This document shows positions 38,339-47,002 of a DNA stretch of 54,582 bases, in pieces. Made by a program: the position numbers and the translations under genes. The notes under the pieces are model-generated. The model saw only the letters and a list, made by a program, of their open reading frames with translations. It did not search any database and had not been told where the DNA came from. Every line of letters starts with the position of its first letter. Position 1 is the first letter of the stretch. Location of the stretch: NCBI RefSeq assembly GCF_035938995.1, contig NZ_DASZGI010000191.1, positions 1 through 54,582 of the forward strand. Direction: 5' to 3'. The stretch comes from DASZGI01 sp035938995. Its GTDB lineage: Bacteria; Actinomycetota; Actinomycetes; Streptomycetales; Catenulisporaceae.

Positions 38339-39412
38339 TCAGTACCCGGTGGTGGACCCCACGTCCTTCACTGACAGCGTCGCGAGAAGTTGCAAGGTCT
38401 GCAAGGCCAATTGGTCGCGCACTCGGGCGACGGCCGCCTCCCACTGGCGGGTGAATCCGGGCCGCCGCTCGAAACCCTCCCACACCGCGGCGAGTTCGTC
38501 CGCGACGCGGGCGCCCGGCATCCAGAGGTGCAACAGGTGGTCTATCGCGGGGCGCAGTTCCTCGACCGCGCGCGCCCGGTCGCCGGCGCCCAGATCGGTG
38601 CGCTCGATGCGGCGGGTGACCGTGGTCAGCACCCAGTCGTGCAGCGCCAGATCCCGGCACAGCTCGAGGATCGCCTCGAGCAGCGTGTCGGAGTTCTGCG
38701 AGGCGCCGCCCAGCACTCCCGCGGGCCGCGGGATCAGCAGGCTGAGGGTGCGCACCGTGTCGCTCTCCAGGGTGAACTGCGCGGCCGGCTCCCCGCCCCC
38801 GGCTCCCGGTTCCGCGCCGTACAGCGCCGTCCAGCGCAGCCTCGTCCACTGGAAGCGCAGCGGCTGGCGGCCGTCCAGCAACGGCGAGCTCTGCATCCGC
38901 CGGGCCAGCCGCTCGCTGATCGAGCCGAGGTCGAGGCACTCGGTCGCCTGGTCCTGTGCCAGGTATCCGGAGCACAGGTCGCGCGGGTCGGCCCGGCCGA
39001 GCGTCTCGAGCAGGCCGGGGCGCGCGGTGTAGTGGGACCACGGCAGCCGCCGCTGGGCGCCAGCTGGGTCGATCCGCGTATACGACGAGGTCTGCAGCAC
39101 TCGACCGCCGACCACCGCGGCGTGGGTCAGCACGGTGCCGACGGCGCGCACCCGGGCGCGGGTGTCGGTCGGGAACAGGCAGTCCACCCCGTTGGCCACG
39201 TCGGCGGACAGCGCGTGCGCTATCGGCCGCTCGGACTGGCGTACCGGCTCGCCCGGCACCAGGTCGATCAGCTCGGCGACGGCCGCTTTGGGCAGCGAAC
39301 CGCTGTGCCGCAGCAGCCCGGTGCGGATCTCGCCGACCGCGACCGCCAGGCCGCCGACCCCGGCGGTGCTCCGGGTCGGCGCCGGGTAGGCCGCGACGGA
39401 CTGGGTGCGCAC
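38339..39412 (-). CDS. SCO2521-family protein
   Basis: The 357-residue protein begins at GTG 39412, one base after the preceding gene's stop, so it is translationally coupled. It looks soluble. Conserved-looking blocks are VGEIRTGLLRHSGSLPKAAVAELIDLVPGEPVRQSERPIAHAL, GVDCLFPTDTRARVRAVGTVLTHAAVVGGRVLQTSSYTRI and RLPWSHYTARPGLLETLG, with a helical second half. I recognise it as the SCO2521 family, found in actinobacteria with the SCO2522-SCO2525 families. No catalytic motif is evident and the function is unknown. Confidence 0.8.
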   Translation of the reverse strand: MRTQSVAAYPAPTRSTAGVGGLAVAVGEIRTGLLRHSGSLPKAAVAELIDLVPGEPVRQSERPIAHALSADVANGVDCLFPTDTRARVRAVGTVLTHAAVVGGRVLQTSSYTRIDPAGAQRRLPWSHYTARPGLLETLGRADPRDLCSGYLAQDQATECLDLGSISERLARRMQSSPLLDGRQPLRFQWTRLRWTALYGAEPGAGGGEPAAQFTLESDTVRTLSLLIPRPAGVLGGASQNSDTLLEAILELCRDLALHDWVLTTVTRRIERTDLGAGDRARAVEELRPAIDHLLHLWMPGARVADELAAVWEGFERRPGFTRQWEAAVARVRDQLALQTLQLLATLSVKDVGSTTGY

Positions 39413-39413
39413 G

Positions 39414-40364
39414 TTAGAAGTCTGTCATGAAGACGTAGGCGATGCGCCCGGTCACGTCGGTCGGCACCGGCATGCCCTCCTGCTCGGCCCGTTCCTCGAC
39501 ACGGCTCATCACCTCGGGGTCCTGCGCGACCTGCCCCAGGATCACCCGCACCGCGTGCTCGATCGGCAGGAAGCGGTCCTCCAGCAGCGACAGGGTGCGG
39601 TAGCCGTGGAACGGGGTCGCCTTGGGGTTGAGCTGCACGACGGGCGGCATGCCGGCCCACTCGCCGGGCAGCTCGTCCGGCAGCGGTCGCGGCTGGATCA
39701 CCGTGCGGCCCTGATTGCGCAGCAGTCCGAGGCGCAGCAGCTGCCAGACCGCCGCGAGCATCGGGCAGGACCAGGTGCGCTTGCCGTCGCTCTCGTCCCA
39801 GAGTTCGATATCGAGGAAGATCGAGTGGCGCCGGGCCTCCGCCTCGACCGGGGGCTGCCACTCGCGCAGCAGCAGCGCCTCGGCCGGCTCGCTGGGGGAG
39901 CGCTGCCCGTTGGAGAGCCAGCCGCTCTCCGCGGTCGGCGGCCGCGAACCGTTCGTGCCCTGCGTGGGGACCGACACCAGGCGCCCGGCCACCAGCTGGG
40001 CCAGCTCCACTCCCTCGGCGGCCGCGCAGCCGGATTCCCTGGCGAGGTAGTCGATGCGCACCCCTTCCGCCGCGGCGGCTTCCTGTAGCTGCGGGACCAG
40101 CTCGGCCGGGGGGATCAGGTCGCTGAAGTAGTCGTCCACCAGGAAGCAGGTGCTGATCCGCGGGCGCAGCGTGGCGTGCCGCCGCTGGAACGAGGCGACC
40201 GTGGTGTCGTACCAAGGCGCGATCTGCGCTATGCGGCGGCGCAGGTGATCGCGACCGAGCAGGAAGTCCTCCATGTAGAGGTGGTCGAGCTCGACCGACA
40301 GATGCGAGTAGGCCACGTCCTGCGTGCGGCGCTGCGCCGCGACCTCGTGGAAGCTGGTGTCCAT
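39414..40364 (-). CDS. SCO2522-family protein
   Basis: The 316-residue soluble protein starts at ATG 40364, 7 nt after the ATPase gene. The N-terminal part (AYSHLSVELDHLYMEDFLLGRDHLRRRIAQIAPWYDTTVASF) leads to RISTCFLVDDYFSDLIPPAELVPQLQEAAAAEGVRIDYLARESGCA, a Rossmann-like strand-helix pattern. The C-terminal section (MLAAVWQLLRLGLLRNQG; HGYRTLSLLEDRFLPIEHAVRVIL) is helical. It matches my memory of the SCO2522 family. No known enzyme signature is present. It is part of the six-gene operon. Confidence 0.8.
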   Translation of the reverse strand: MDTSFHEVAAQRRTQDVAYSHLSVELDHLYMEDFLLGRDHLRRRIAQIAPWYDTTVASFQRRHATLRPRISTCFLVDDYFSDLIPPAELVPQLQEAAAAEGVRIDYLARESGCAAAEGVELAQLVAGRLVSVPTQGTNGSRPPTAESGWLSNGQRSPSEPAEALLLREWQPPVEAEARRHSIFLDIELWDESDGKRTWSCPMLAAVWQLLRLGLLRNQGRTVIQPRPLPDELPGEWAGMPPVVQLNPKATPFHGYRTLSLLEDRFLPIEHAVRVILGQVAQDPEVMSRVEERAEQEGMPVPTDVTGRIAYVFMTDF

Positions 40365-40371
40365 ACCAATG

Positions 40372-41310
40372 TCACAGGCCTTCCCACGGAGCGTGGTCGG
40401 TGACGACGCGGGCCAGGTCCTCGAAGGCGGTCACGGTGTCCTGGTTCGCGATCTCGAGCGTGTGCACGTCCCAGTTCGTCAGCAGCTGCTCGCGCCACTG
40501 GAGCACCGGGTCCAGCGGGATGGAGCCGATCCGCAGCGCCCGGCCGAGCTTCAGCTGCGAGGCCATCTTCTCCAGCTCCCGGTCCACCTCGGCCAGCCAG
40601 GACTGCTGGGACGGGCGCAGCTGCGCCACCGTGGTGGAGTCCTGGCTGATCACCGCGGTGCGCACGAACCGGATCATGGACGACATGGCCTGCTCGGTGT
40701 GGCCGATCGCCTCGGCCGATTTGTACAGGCCACGGTCGCCGTGCACGAGGTTGTTGGCGGCGATGACGTGCTGCCGGGTCCACTTGTGGAAGACCAGCCA
40801 GCGGGTGAGCACCGGGTGCAGCACCGGGCGGGCGGTGGCTTGAAGCACCAGTTCGAGGGCGAACGAGCGGCCGGCGCTCAGGTCCACCACCGCCAGGTCA
40901 AACTCCTCGTCGAGCCCGACGAACAGGTCGACGCACCGGTCCACCATGAGCTTGGCCTGCTTGGCCCGGGCGTCGAAGGACTCGTAGAACTCGGCGCCGC
41001 CCTGGCTGCCGGGCAGCAGGGTCAGCGCGCCGGCACCGGGCGGGCGGCGGAACGATTCGCGGTTGGTCTCGGTCCACACGTCGATGCGCCGCGCGGCCGG
41101 GGCGCGCCCGGCCAGGTAATCGTGCAGTCCGTCGACGCGCACCCCGGTCACCGCGTGCTCGACGTCGAAGATGGCGCCGACGGTGGGGGAGCCGAAGTCG
41201 AAGTCGAGGTAGCAGGTGTTGTAGCCGGACAGCGCCGCCCGGTAGGCGACGTTGGTGCTGGTCACCGAGCGCCCGGTGCCGCCTTTGTCGGACACGGAGA
41301 ACACGATCAT
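40372..41310 (-). CDS. SCO2523-family ParA/MinD-like ATPase with variant P-loop
   Basis: The 312-residue SIMIBI-class protein starts MIVFSVSDKGGTGRSVTSTN. The deviant Walker A is K9-G-G-T-G-R14-S15: the signature Lys (K9) is kept but the usual P-loop Lys is Arg. The switch-I-like DFDFGSPTVG and the Walker-B-like strand FDLAVVDLSAG are present. Such proteins position complexes on membranes or nucleoids. Arg14 may slow or abolish hydrolysis. I recognise it as the SCO2523 variant P-loop family. It lies 4 nt after the SCO2524-family gene and is probably the motor or switch of the system. Confidence 0.85.
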   Translation of the reverse strand: MIVFSVSDKGGTGRSVTSTNVAYRAALSGYNTCYLDFDFGSPTVGAIFDVEHAVTGVRVDGLHDYLAGRAPAARRIDVWTETNRESFRRPPGAGALTLLPGSQGGAEFYESFDARAKQAKLMVDRCVDLFVGLDEEFDLAVVDLSAGRSFALELVLQATARPVLHPVLTRWLVFHKWTRQHVIAANNLVHGDRGLYKSAEAIGHTEQAMSSMIRFVRTAVISQDSTTVAQLRPSQQSWLAEVDRELEKMASQLKLGRALRIGSIPLDPVLQWREQLLTNWDVHTLEIANQDTVTAFEDLARVVTDHAPWEGL

Positions 41311-41314
41311 CGAG

Positions 41315-43192
41315 TCACAGCCCCTGGCTCACGTCGCCGCGGGCGAGGTCGTTCTTGTTCAGTTGGGTGACCGCGTGCACACACAGCGCGATGGACACCG
41401 AGGGCTGGGTCTCGACCAGGTTCTTGGCCCGCTGGAGCGAGTCGCGCAGCTCCTGCAGGGAGTTCTGCAGCGGCGAGTTGATCGACGGGGTGGCCATCAG
41501 CTGCTGGTTGAGCAGCCATTCGGCCTCGCTGACCATCGACTTGGCCATGTCGGACAGCACCGGGGTGCGCGTTTGGCGCCGTACCAGCGTTTCTGCCGCG
41601 GCCACCAGTGCGTCGGCGACGCGGATCGTGGTGTTCCAGGAGGGCAGGTTGCGGGTGGAGCTGGCGGTCGGGAAGACCCGGCCGGGGTCGTCCCACAGCC
41701 CCGCGGAGCCGCCGAGCGGGATGCGCCGGTTGCTCAGGTGCGTCCAGATCTGCGCGGCCAGGCCCAGAAGGTCGTCGCGCACCTCGGCGTCGGTGGTCAG
41801 CTGGGCCAGCTGTACCACCCGCTTGAGCAGCAGCGGGGCGAAGTCGGTGATCCGCCAGCCCATCCCGGGGCCGAGCTTGTCGGCGCCGTCGAGCGTGTTG
41901 AGCAGGCCGGGCACGTGCAGCTGGAGCGTCGGGTCGTCGCGGACCGGGCGGCGGGTGATCCGGGCGCGGTTGGCCAGCTCGGCCAGCAGCGGCGCGATGC
42001 GGCGCAGTTCGTCCTCGTTGGCGTTGGTGCGCTGGATGAAGTCCTGGGTGACCACGGCGCAGACCAGGAGGCTGAAATAGTCGGACTCGGTGCCGTCCAC
42101 GGTGCGCCAGGGCATGTCTTCGACCGGCCAGTTTCCGGTGGAACCGGAGCCGAACCGGGCCAGCCGGGACCAGTACCGCTGGGTCAGGTCCCGCCGCACG
42201 CCGAGGCCGGTGGCCAGCCGCTCCTGCTGCGGGTTGAGCAGGCCCAGGACGCGCGTGCGGTCGCTGGTGAGCTGTTCGATGGCGTCGAGCGCGATCGTGG
42301 TGAAGTACAGGTAGGGGGCGGACAGCGCCACGCCGTCGCGCTGCGGGCCGACCGCCGCGGTGGCGCCCTCGTCGTCGAATTCGATCGGCGGCGCGTCCTC
42401 GGCGATGCCCCAGGTCCAGCCGACCTCGAACAGGACGTTGGGATTGTCCAGCTCGTCCGCGCGGGCGACGCCCATGCGCGCCTCGGACAGACGGCCGCGC
42501 ACCAGGTCCATGCGGTCGTTGAACAGCTCCGCCACCTTGCGGACCGGCAGCCCGTCCCGGTTGAGCATGCCGATCAGGTTCATGCCCTCCGCGGAGTCCG
42601 TGGTCAGCGGGTTCATCGTGAAGCCGCGCAGCAGGCCGGCCAGGGCCGCGGTCAGCCGGGTGCTGGTGCGTTCCCTGATGTCCATCACCTTGCCGCGCCA
42701 GGCGCCGCGGGTGGTCGGAGCGTTGGAGTAGACGTCGAGGAAGCCGAGCGCGGCCAGACACAGGGTGACCGAGGTGGCGTGCGAGACGACCACGTCCAGG
42801 TTGAGCTGATCTGAGGTCAGCTCGGCCTCGGGGTCGAGGGGGTGGAAGTAGCTGCCGCCGGCGAAGGTCGGTGCTCCGTCCGGTCCGGTGTACCGATCGA
42901 GGTATTCATCCAGGCCTTGGGCTAGTGCCCGCGGGATGTTCACGCTGTCGCCGAAGTAGGGGCCGAGCGCCTGGATGATGTCCTCGGCGGTGTCGTCCGG
43001 CTCCTCCAGACTCAGCTCGCCCAGCGAGGTCGCCGGCAGCAGCACGGTCAGCAACTGCTCCGCGTCGCTGATTGAGTTGGCCTCGAGCAAACCGCCCCAT
43101 TGCCACCTCTTGCCCGCGTAGCTATAGGCAGCGGTTGCCCGCCAGATGTCCAGCAGCTGTCGCCGTGGCTGGAGGTTTTCCGTCCGCGCCAT
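41315..43192 (-). CDS. SCO2524-family protein
   Basis: The 625-residue, mostly helical soluble protein starts at ATG 43192. N-terminal blocks are RRQLLDIWRATAAYSYAGKRWQWGGLLEANSISDAEQLLTVLLPATSLGELSLEEPDDTAEDIIQALGPYFG. Central blocks are FEVGWTWGIAEDAPPIEF and APYLYFTTIALDAIEQL, and the C-terminus is SVSIALCVHAVTQLNKNDLARG. The repeated helical pairs suggest a scaffold. It matches the SCO2524 family, of unknown function. It is the largest gene of the operon and follows the methyltransferase by 69 nt. Confidence 0.8.
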   Translation of the reverse strand: MARTENLQPRRQLLDIWRATAAYSYAGKRWQWGGLLEANSISDAEQLLTVLLPATSLGELSLEEPDDTAEDIIQALGPYFGDSVNIPRALAQGLDEYLDRYTGPDGAPTFAGGSYFHPLDPEAELTSDQLNLDVVVSHATSVTLCLAALGFLDVYSNAPTTRGAWRGKVMDIRERTSTRLTAALAGLLRGFTMNPLTTDSAEGMNLIGMLNRDGLPVRKVAELFNDRMDLVRGRLSEARMGVARADELDNPNVLFEVGWTWGIAEDAPPIEFDDEGATAAVGPQRDGVALSAPYLYFTTIALDAIEQLTSDRTRVLGLLNPQQERLATGLGVRRDLTQRYWSRLARFGSGSTGNWPVEDMPWRTVDGTESDYFSLLVCAVVTQDFIQRTNANEDELRRIAPLLAELANRARITRRPVRDDPTLQLHVPGLLNTLDGADKLGPGMGWRITDFAPLLLKRVVQLAQLTTDAEVRDDLLGLAAQIWTHLSNRRIPLGGSAGLWDDPGRVFPTASSTRNLPSWNTTIRVADALVAAAETLVRRQTRTPVLSDMAKSMVSEAEWLLNQQLMATPSINSPLQNSLQELRDSLQRAKNLVETQPSVSIALCVHAVTQLNKNDLARGDVSQGL

Positions 43193-43261
43193 GTCTTCCG
43201 TGCCTCCCGTCCCGCGCACGCGCTCCGGAGGCGGCCTCCCGCCCCGCGGCGCAGCGTCCGT

Positions 43262-44023
43262 CTACTTCGCCCGCCCTATCGCCACCACGTACCCGGTGTA
43301 GCCCGGGCGCAGGGGGGCCGGGCGCACCTGGACCCTCTGCACCTTGAGATCGGTGGCCACCTGCTCGAGGCAGCCGCTGATCTCGGATTCGCCGACCGAA
43401 GTGGCCGGGAAAGCGATCCCACCGACCTCGTACCCCTGCGACCTCTCCATGAAAGCCGCGGCGAACGGCGAGCCGGGTCGCAGGGCCCGCACGAACGCGC
43501 CGGTGGCCGCCTCGAACTCGGCGGGGTCCTGCGAGATGGATTCGGCCACGAAGAACATCGTGCCCAGGTCCCAGCCGGCTTCCGGAAGGTCGAACACGCT
43601 GCCCTGCTCGACCTGCGCGGAGCGGGCCAGCTCGGCGCGGGCGGACTCGAAGCCGCCGCGGCCGTCGTCGGGCGACACAACCTGCCAGAACGGCCGCCAC
43701 CGCTCGTCCAGGGCCGCCGTGGCGCCGCGCAGCCACTGCACGTTCGACGCCGAATACTCCCGCAGGGTGATGCGCGCGCAATGCGGGAGCATGGCCAGCG
43801 CGGGATAGAGGTTCGGGCCCGCGCCGACGTCGAGGCCGTGCAGAGCGGGGCCGACCGCCGCGTCGGTGAACCAGGAGGAGACCAGGCTCAGGATCTCCTC
43901 GTCGTCCTCGCGGAGGCTGTCGTAGTTGTGCTCGTGATACGCGTCGGCGGCGAAGTCGTCCCACGGGAACTGCGCGTTGCGGGCCGGAATGGTCGCTTCC
44001 GAGGACTGTCCTGCGGTAGGCAT
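43262..44023 (-). CDS. SCO2525-family SAM-dependent methyltransferase
   Basis: The 253-residue class I methyltransferase starts at ATG 44023 (MPTAGQSSEAT); a TTG 30 nt earlier is less likely. The opening FAADAYHEHNYDSLREDDEEIL and the SAM motif I GLDVGAGPNLYPAL fit the NNMT/PNMT-like group. Then come the acidic motif II region (ITLREYSASNV) and DLGTMFFVAESIS. The substrate is unknown. It is the first gene of the six-gene operon and lies directly behind the BldD-consensus palindrome at 44055-44069. Confidence 0.87.
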   Translation of the reverse strand: MPTAGQSSEATIPARNAQFPWDDFAADAYHEHNYDSLREDDEEILSLVSSWFTDAAVGPALHGLDVGAGPNLYPALAMLPHCARITLREYSASNVQWLRGATAALDERWRPFWQVVSPDDGRGGFESARAELARSAQVEQGSVFDLPEAGWDLGTMFFVAESISQDPAEFEAATGAFVRALRPGSPFAAAFMERSQGYEVGGIAFPATSVGESEISGCLEQVATDLKVQRVQVRPAPLRPGYTGYVVAIGRAK

Positions 44024-44054
44024 AAGGGCATTCCCGGTTTCGAAGATCGTCAAA

Positions 44055-44069
44055 CTGACGCTGCGTCAG
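44055..44069. promoter_or_regulatory. Perfect BldD-consensus palindrome before the SCO2521-2525-like operon
   Basis: CTGACGC-T-GCGTCAG is a 15-bp palindrome. Its inner 13 bases (44056-44068) meet every fixed position of the BldD consensus TNACNCWGNGTNA. It lies 32 nt upstream of the methyltransferase ATG, over the likely promoter. Control by BldD is inferred. Confidence 0.6.
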
Positions 44070-44193
44070 CAATGGTAGGGCCTGGTGACTCCAGATTCGC
44101 AATCGTCGTTATTGAACCGCGCTGAAGAGACCGCGCCCGGATGATGCCGCGCAACGCCGCGCCAGTGCCTCGCCCCCACCACATCAGTGTGCC

Positions 44194-44793
44194 TCAGCCC
44201 CACCACGCGTCCAACCGGTCCGCGCGCGGCGGTGGGGGCGTGTCGAGGCGTCCGGGGTCGGCGGTCATCATGAGCCGGTCCACGCCGGGGCCGAAGTAGT
44301 CGGGGTGGAAGCCGCTGATGCGGAAGCCGAGGGTCTCGTACAGGTGGATCGCGGCGCTGTTCTCCGGCTCGACGGCCAGGCGCACCTCGCGGGCGCCGTC
44401 GGCGGCGATCCGGCGGACGGTCTCGTGGACCAGGTGGCGGCCGTGCCCGGCTTCCCGCGCGCTCGGCAGGACGGCCAGGCCCAGCAGCCAGCCGGTGCGG
44501 GGGCGGGCGGCGAGCGCGCCGAGGCAGTAGCCGACGAGCTGCTCGCCGTCGTCGGCGACCAGGCAGTGTCGGGCGTGCAGGTCCATCAGCTGTCTGAGGG
44601 CGAAGAAGGGGTAGGCGAGGCGGCCGAAGACCAGGCGGTCGACTCGGTGCAGGTTTTCGAGGTCGGATTCCTCGGCGGGGCGGATCAGCACGACGGCCCC
44701 GGCGGGAGACCGCAGCGCGGCGTCCCGCCCTCCCCGGTCGGCCGTGATTCCGCCGCCTGAGCTCTCCTCGTGCCCACGTTTCGTATCGCGCAC
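44194..44793 (-). CDS. GNAT-family N-acetyltransferase
   Basis: The acetyl-CoA-dependent acetyltransferase has 199 residues from GTG 44793, which has GGGGAGG upstream; ATG 44880 would add 29 low-complexity residues. The GNAT core starts VVLIRPAEESDLENLHRVDRLVFG. The acetyl-CoA loop is LGLAVLPSAREAGHGRHLVHETVRRIAADGA, a variant of R/Q-x-x-G-x-G/A. The C-terminal NSAAIHLYETLGFRISGFHPDYFGPGVDRLMM is typical. RimI-like substrates such as protein N-termini are possible. It is on the same strand as the upstream kinase and downstream operon, but with separate gaps. Confidence 0.88.
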   Translation of the reverse strand: MRDTKRGHEESSGGGITADRGGRDAALRSPAGAVVLIRPAEESDLENLHRVDRLVFGRLAYPFFALRQLMDLHARHCLVADDGEQLVGYCLGALAARPRTGWLLGLAVLPSAREAGHGRHLVHETVRRIAADGAREVRLAVEPENSAAIHLYETLGFRISGFHPDYFGPGVDRLMMTADPGRLDTPPPPRADRLDAWWG

Positions 44794-44923
44794 GCTGCTG
44801 CGCCTCCCCGGTCGGTCCGCAAACCCCCCACTCGGTCGGATCCGCGCCTGGCTCCACATCGCGCCGCCCCGAGACGGCATCGCGCGCCGACCTGTCCCAC
44901 GGTTAACGGTTTCTTTCGTAGAC

Positions 44924-44936
44924 CTCTAAATTAGAG
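44924..44936. promoter_or_regulatory. CTCTAAATTAGAG palindrome upstream of the GNAT gene
   Basis: A perfect 13-bp AT-rich palindrome stands out in GC-rich DNA 131 nt upstream of the GTG used here (44 nt from the longer start). On the minus strand it contains a TAATTT hexamer that could be the -10, so a bound protein would block the promoter. MarR-type sites look like this. Confidence 0.35.
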
Positions 44937-45066
44937 TCCAGATCCGGCGCTGTCACGGGGGATTGCCCCGATACGTGTGCGCGAATGAGGTCGTGTGCGA
45001 CGCAGGGAGCGCGCTGGAAGACACCGCGCGCCGGGGCGATCGGCCAGCTCGGGGTGGCTGCGCGAG

Positions 45067-46950
45067 TCAGAAGATGTTCAGTGTGACGGTGCTGCCGAAG
45101 GGCTGCTGGGTGTTGCCGGAAGGGCTCTGCGAGCCGACGGAGTTCACGATCGGCAGGAAGCGATGGGTGACCACCTTGAAGCCCAGCGCCTGCAGCTGGG
45201 CGGTGGCGTCGTCGACGTTGTCGCCGGTGACGTCGGGCAGCAGCACCTGCCGCGGGCCGTTGGAGACGGTCAGGGTGATCGTGGCGCCGTGCTTCGCGCT
45301 GCCGGTCGGGGTGTAGGAGACCACTGATCCGGCGGGGACGTTGTCGGAGGAGACCTGGTCCGCGGCGACGTCGACCTGGAACCCGGCGGCCTTGAGCTGG
45401 TCGGTCGCGTCGCCCTGGCTCTGCCCGGCGACGTCCGGGATCGGCACGTTCTGGGTGCCCTTTGAGATGACCAGGGTGACGGTGCTGCCGTTCTTGACCG
45501 GGGTGCCCGGGTTCGGGTCGCTGGAGACCACCTCGCCGGAGGGCACGGTGTCGTCGAACGCCGAGGTGAGCGAGGACTTGAGGCCGTCGCGGGTCAGCGT
45601 CGCGGTGGCCTGCGACTGGGTCAGGCCGCGCAGGTTCGGCGTGCTCTGGAAGGCGAGCTGGCCGTAAAGGTACGCCCCGACGCCGACCGCCGCGGCCAGC
45701 AGGACCACGATGATGAAGATGACCAGGCCCCTGATGCGCCGGCGGTCCGCGGTCTGGACCCGGTACGGCTGGCGCGGCGAGGTGCGGGGCCTTATCTGCG
45801 CCGACTGCCCGACCGGCCCGGTCTGGTTGACGCCGCGGTTGGTTCGCACCTGCGGCTGCTCCGCCGTCGCCGAGGTGTCGACTCTTGTGCGGTCCGGGAT
45901 GCCGGCTGCCATCGGGACGGTCGGCACGGTGGGTTCGGTGCCGCCGGGCGAGCCGAAGTCGAGCGCGGTGTCGGGCAGGTTGGCGTACACAGCGCGAAGC
46001 TGCGCGCGGAACGCTGCGGCGTCGGCCGGGCGGTCGCGCGGGTCCTTGGCGCAGACGGCGGCGACCAGCGCGTCGAGGGCCGGGTCCAGGCCCGGCCGCA
46101 GCAGCGAGGGCGGCGGCACCCGGTCGGTCACGTGCCGCCGCGCGATGTCCAGCGGGGTGCCGCCGGTGAACGGCTTGCGGCCGGTCAGCAGCTCGAACAG
46201 GACGATTCCGGCCGAGTAGACGTCCGAGCGGGCGTCGCAGGTGCCGTGCTGCACCAGTTCCGGCGCGAGGTAGGAGACCGTGCCGATCAGGCCGCCGCGC
46301 TGAGCCTGGGCACCGTTCTGGCCGCCAGCCGCGGCTATGCGCAGCCCGTCAAAGGACGACGACAGGGTGTTGCCGTTCTGCCCGGGGGCGGTGCGGGCGA
46401 GGCCGAAGTCGGTGACTTTGACCGCCGCCGAATACGAGCGCTGGTGACGCAGGGCCTCCTCGCTCAGCAGCACGTTCTCCGGTTTGACGTCGCGGTGCAC
46501 GATCCCGGCGCGGTGGGCGGCGGCGAGCCCGCTCAGCATCGCGTCGATGATCTCCAGCGCTTCACGGGGGCTCAGCCGCCCACGCCGGCCGAGCAGTTGG
46601 CGCAGCGTCAGGCCGGGTACGAGCTCCATCGCCAGGTAGGCGAGTGGCGGCTGGCCGGGGGCGCCGGGCAGCGCCGACTGGTCGTACACGGCGACGATGT
46701 TCGGGTGGCTGAGTTTGGCGGCAGCCTTCGCCTCGCGGATGAATCGCTCCACGTAGGCCGGGTGGCGCGCCAGCTCGGGGTCTATCACCTTCAGCGCGAC
46801 GAGGCGGTCGAGCCGGTTGTCGAAGGCCTGGTAAACGGACGCCATGCCGCCCTGGGCAAGGCGCGATTGAACGGCGTACCGGCCGTCGAGCAATCGCCCG
46901 ATCAGCGCGCTGTCGAGGAGCGCCGTGTATCGCCCCGTACCAGCTTCCAC
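45067..46950 (-). CDS. Ser/Thr protein kinase with extracytoplasmic PASTA domains
   Basis: The 627-residue PknB/PknL-type receptor kinase starts at GTG 46950. The cytosolic kinase domain (about 25-320) has GGMASV in the glycine loop, catalytic K54, HRDVKPEN, the DFG motif (VTDFGLAR) and the APE-like SYLAPEL. A juxtamembrane Pro/Arg linker leads to one membrane helix (GLVIFIIVVLLAAAVGVGAYLYG, about 410-430) and three PASTA repeats that sense muropeptides or lipid II. A -10 TACACT ends seven bases before the GTG, implying leaderless mRNA. The Rv2175c-type gene lies 3.3 kb away; in mycobacteria that protein is a PknL substrate. Confidence 0.96.
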   Translation of the reverse strand: MEAGTGRYTALLDSALIGRLLDGRYAVQSRLAQGGMASVYQAFDNRLDRLVALKVIDPELARHPAYVERFIREAKAAAKLSHPNIVAVYDQSALPGAPGQPPLAYLAMELVPGLTLRQLLGRRGRLSPREALEIIDAMLSGLAAAHRAGIVHRDVKPENVLLSEEALRHQRSYSAAVKVTDFGLARTAPGQNGNTLSSSFDGLRIAAAGGQNGAQAQRGGLIGTVSYLAPELVQHGTCDARSDVYSAGIVLFELLTGRKPFTGGTPLDIARRHVTDRVPPPSLLRPGLDPALDALVAAVCAKDPRDRPADAAAFRAQLRAVYANLPDTALDFGSPGGTEPTVPTVPMAAGIPDRTRVDTSATAEQPQVRTNRGVNQTGPVGQSAQIRPRTSPRQPYRVQTADRRRIRGLVIFIIVVLLAAAVGVGAYLYGQLAFQSTPNLRGLTQSQATATLTRDGLKSSLTSAFDDTVPSGEVVSSDPNPGTPVKNGSTVTLVISKGTQNVPIPDVAGQSQGDATDQLKAAGFQVDVAADQVSSDNVPAGSVVSYTPTGSAKHGATITLTVSNGPRQVLLPDVTGDNVDDATAQLQALGFKVVTHRFLPIVNSVGSQSPSGNTQQPFGSTVTLNIF

Positions 46951-46957
46951 GTTTGGG

Positions 46958-46963
46958 AGTGTA
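46958..46963 (-). promoter_or_regulatory. -10 element of the PASTA kinase gene
   Basis: TACACT on the minus strand, then seven bases, then the GTG start at 46950. There is no Shine-Dalgarno, which fits a leaderless transcript. Confidence 0.55.
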
Positions 46964-47002
46964 GGCGGTGGTTCTGACGCACAGGTCTCAGAAACGCGAC
47001 AG

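Noticed and set aside
41252..42814. 520-codon plus-strand frame opposite the SCO2524-family gene
   Set aside because: No start signal or domain; the minus frame fits the tight operon.
37235..44023. Known phage-defence system
   Set aside because: No nuclease, toxin, reverse transcriptase, TIR or other recognised effector motif is visible; calling it defence would be unsupported.
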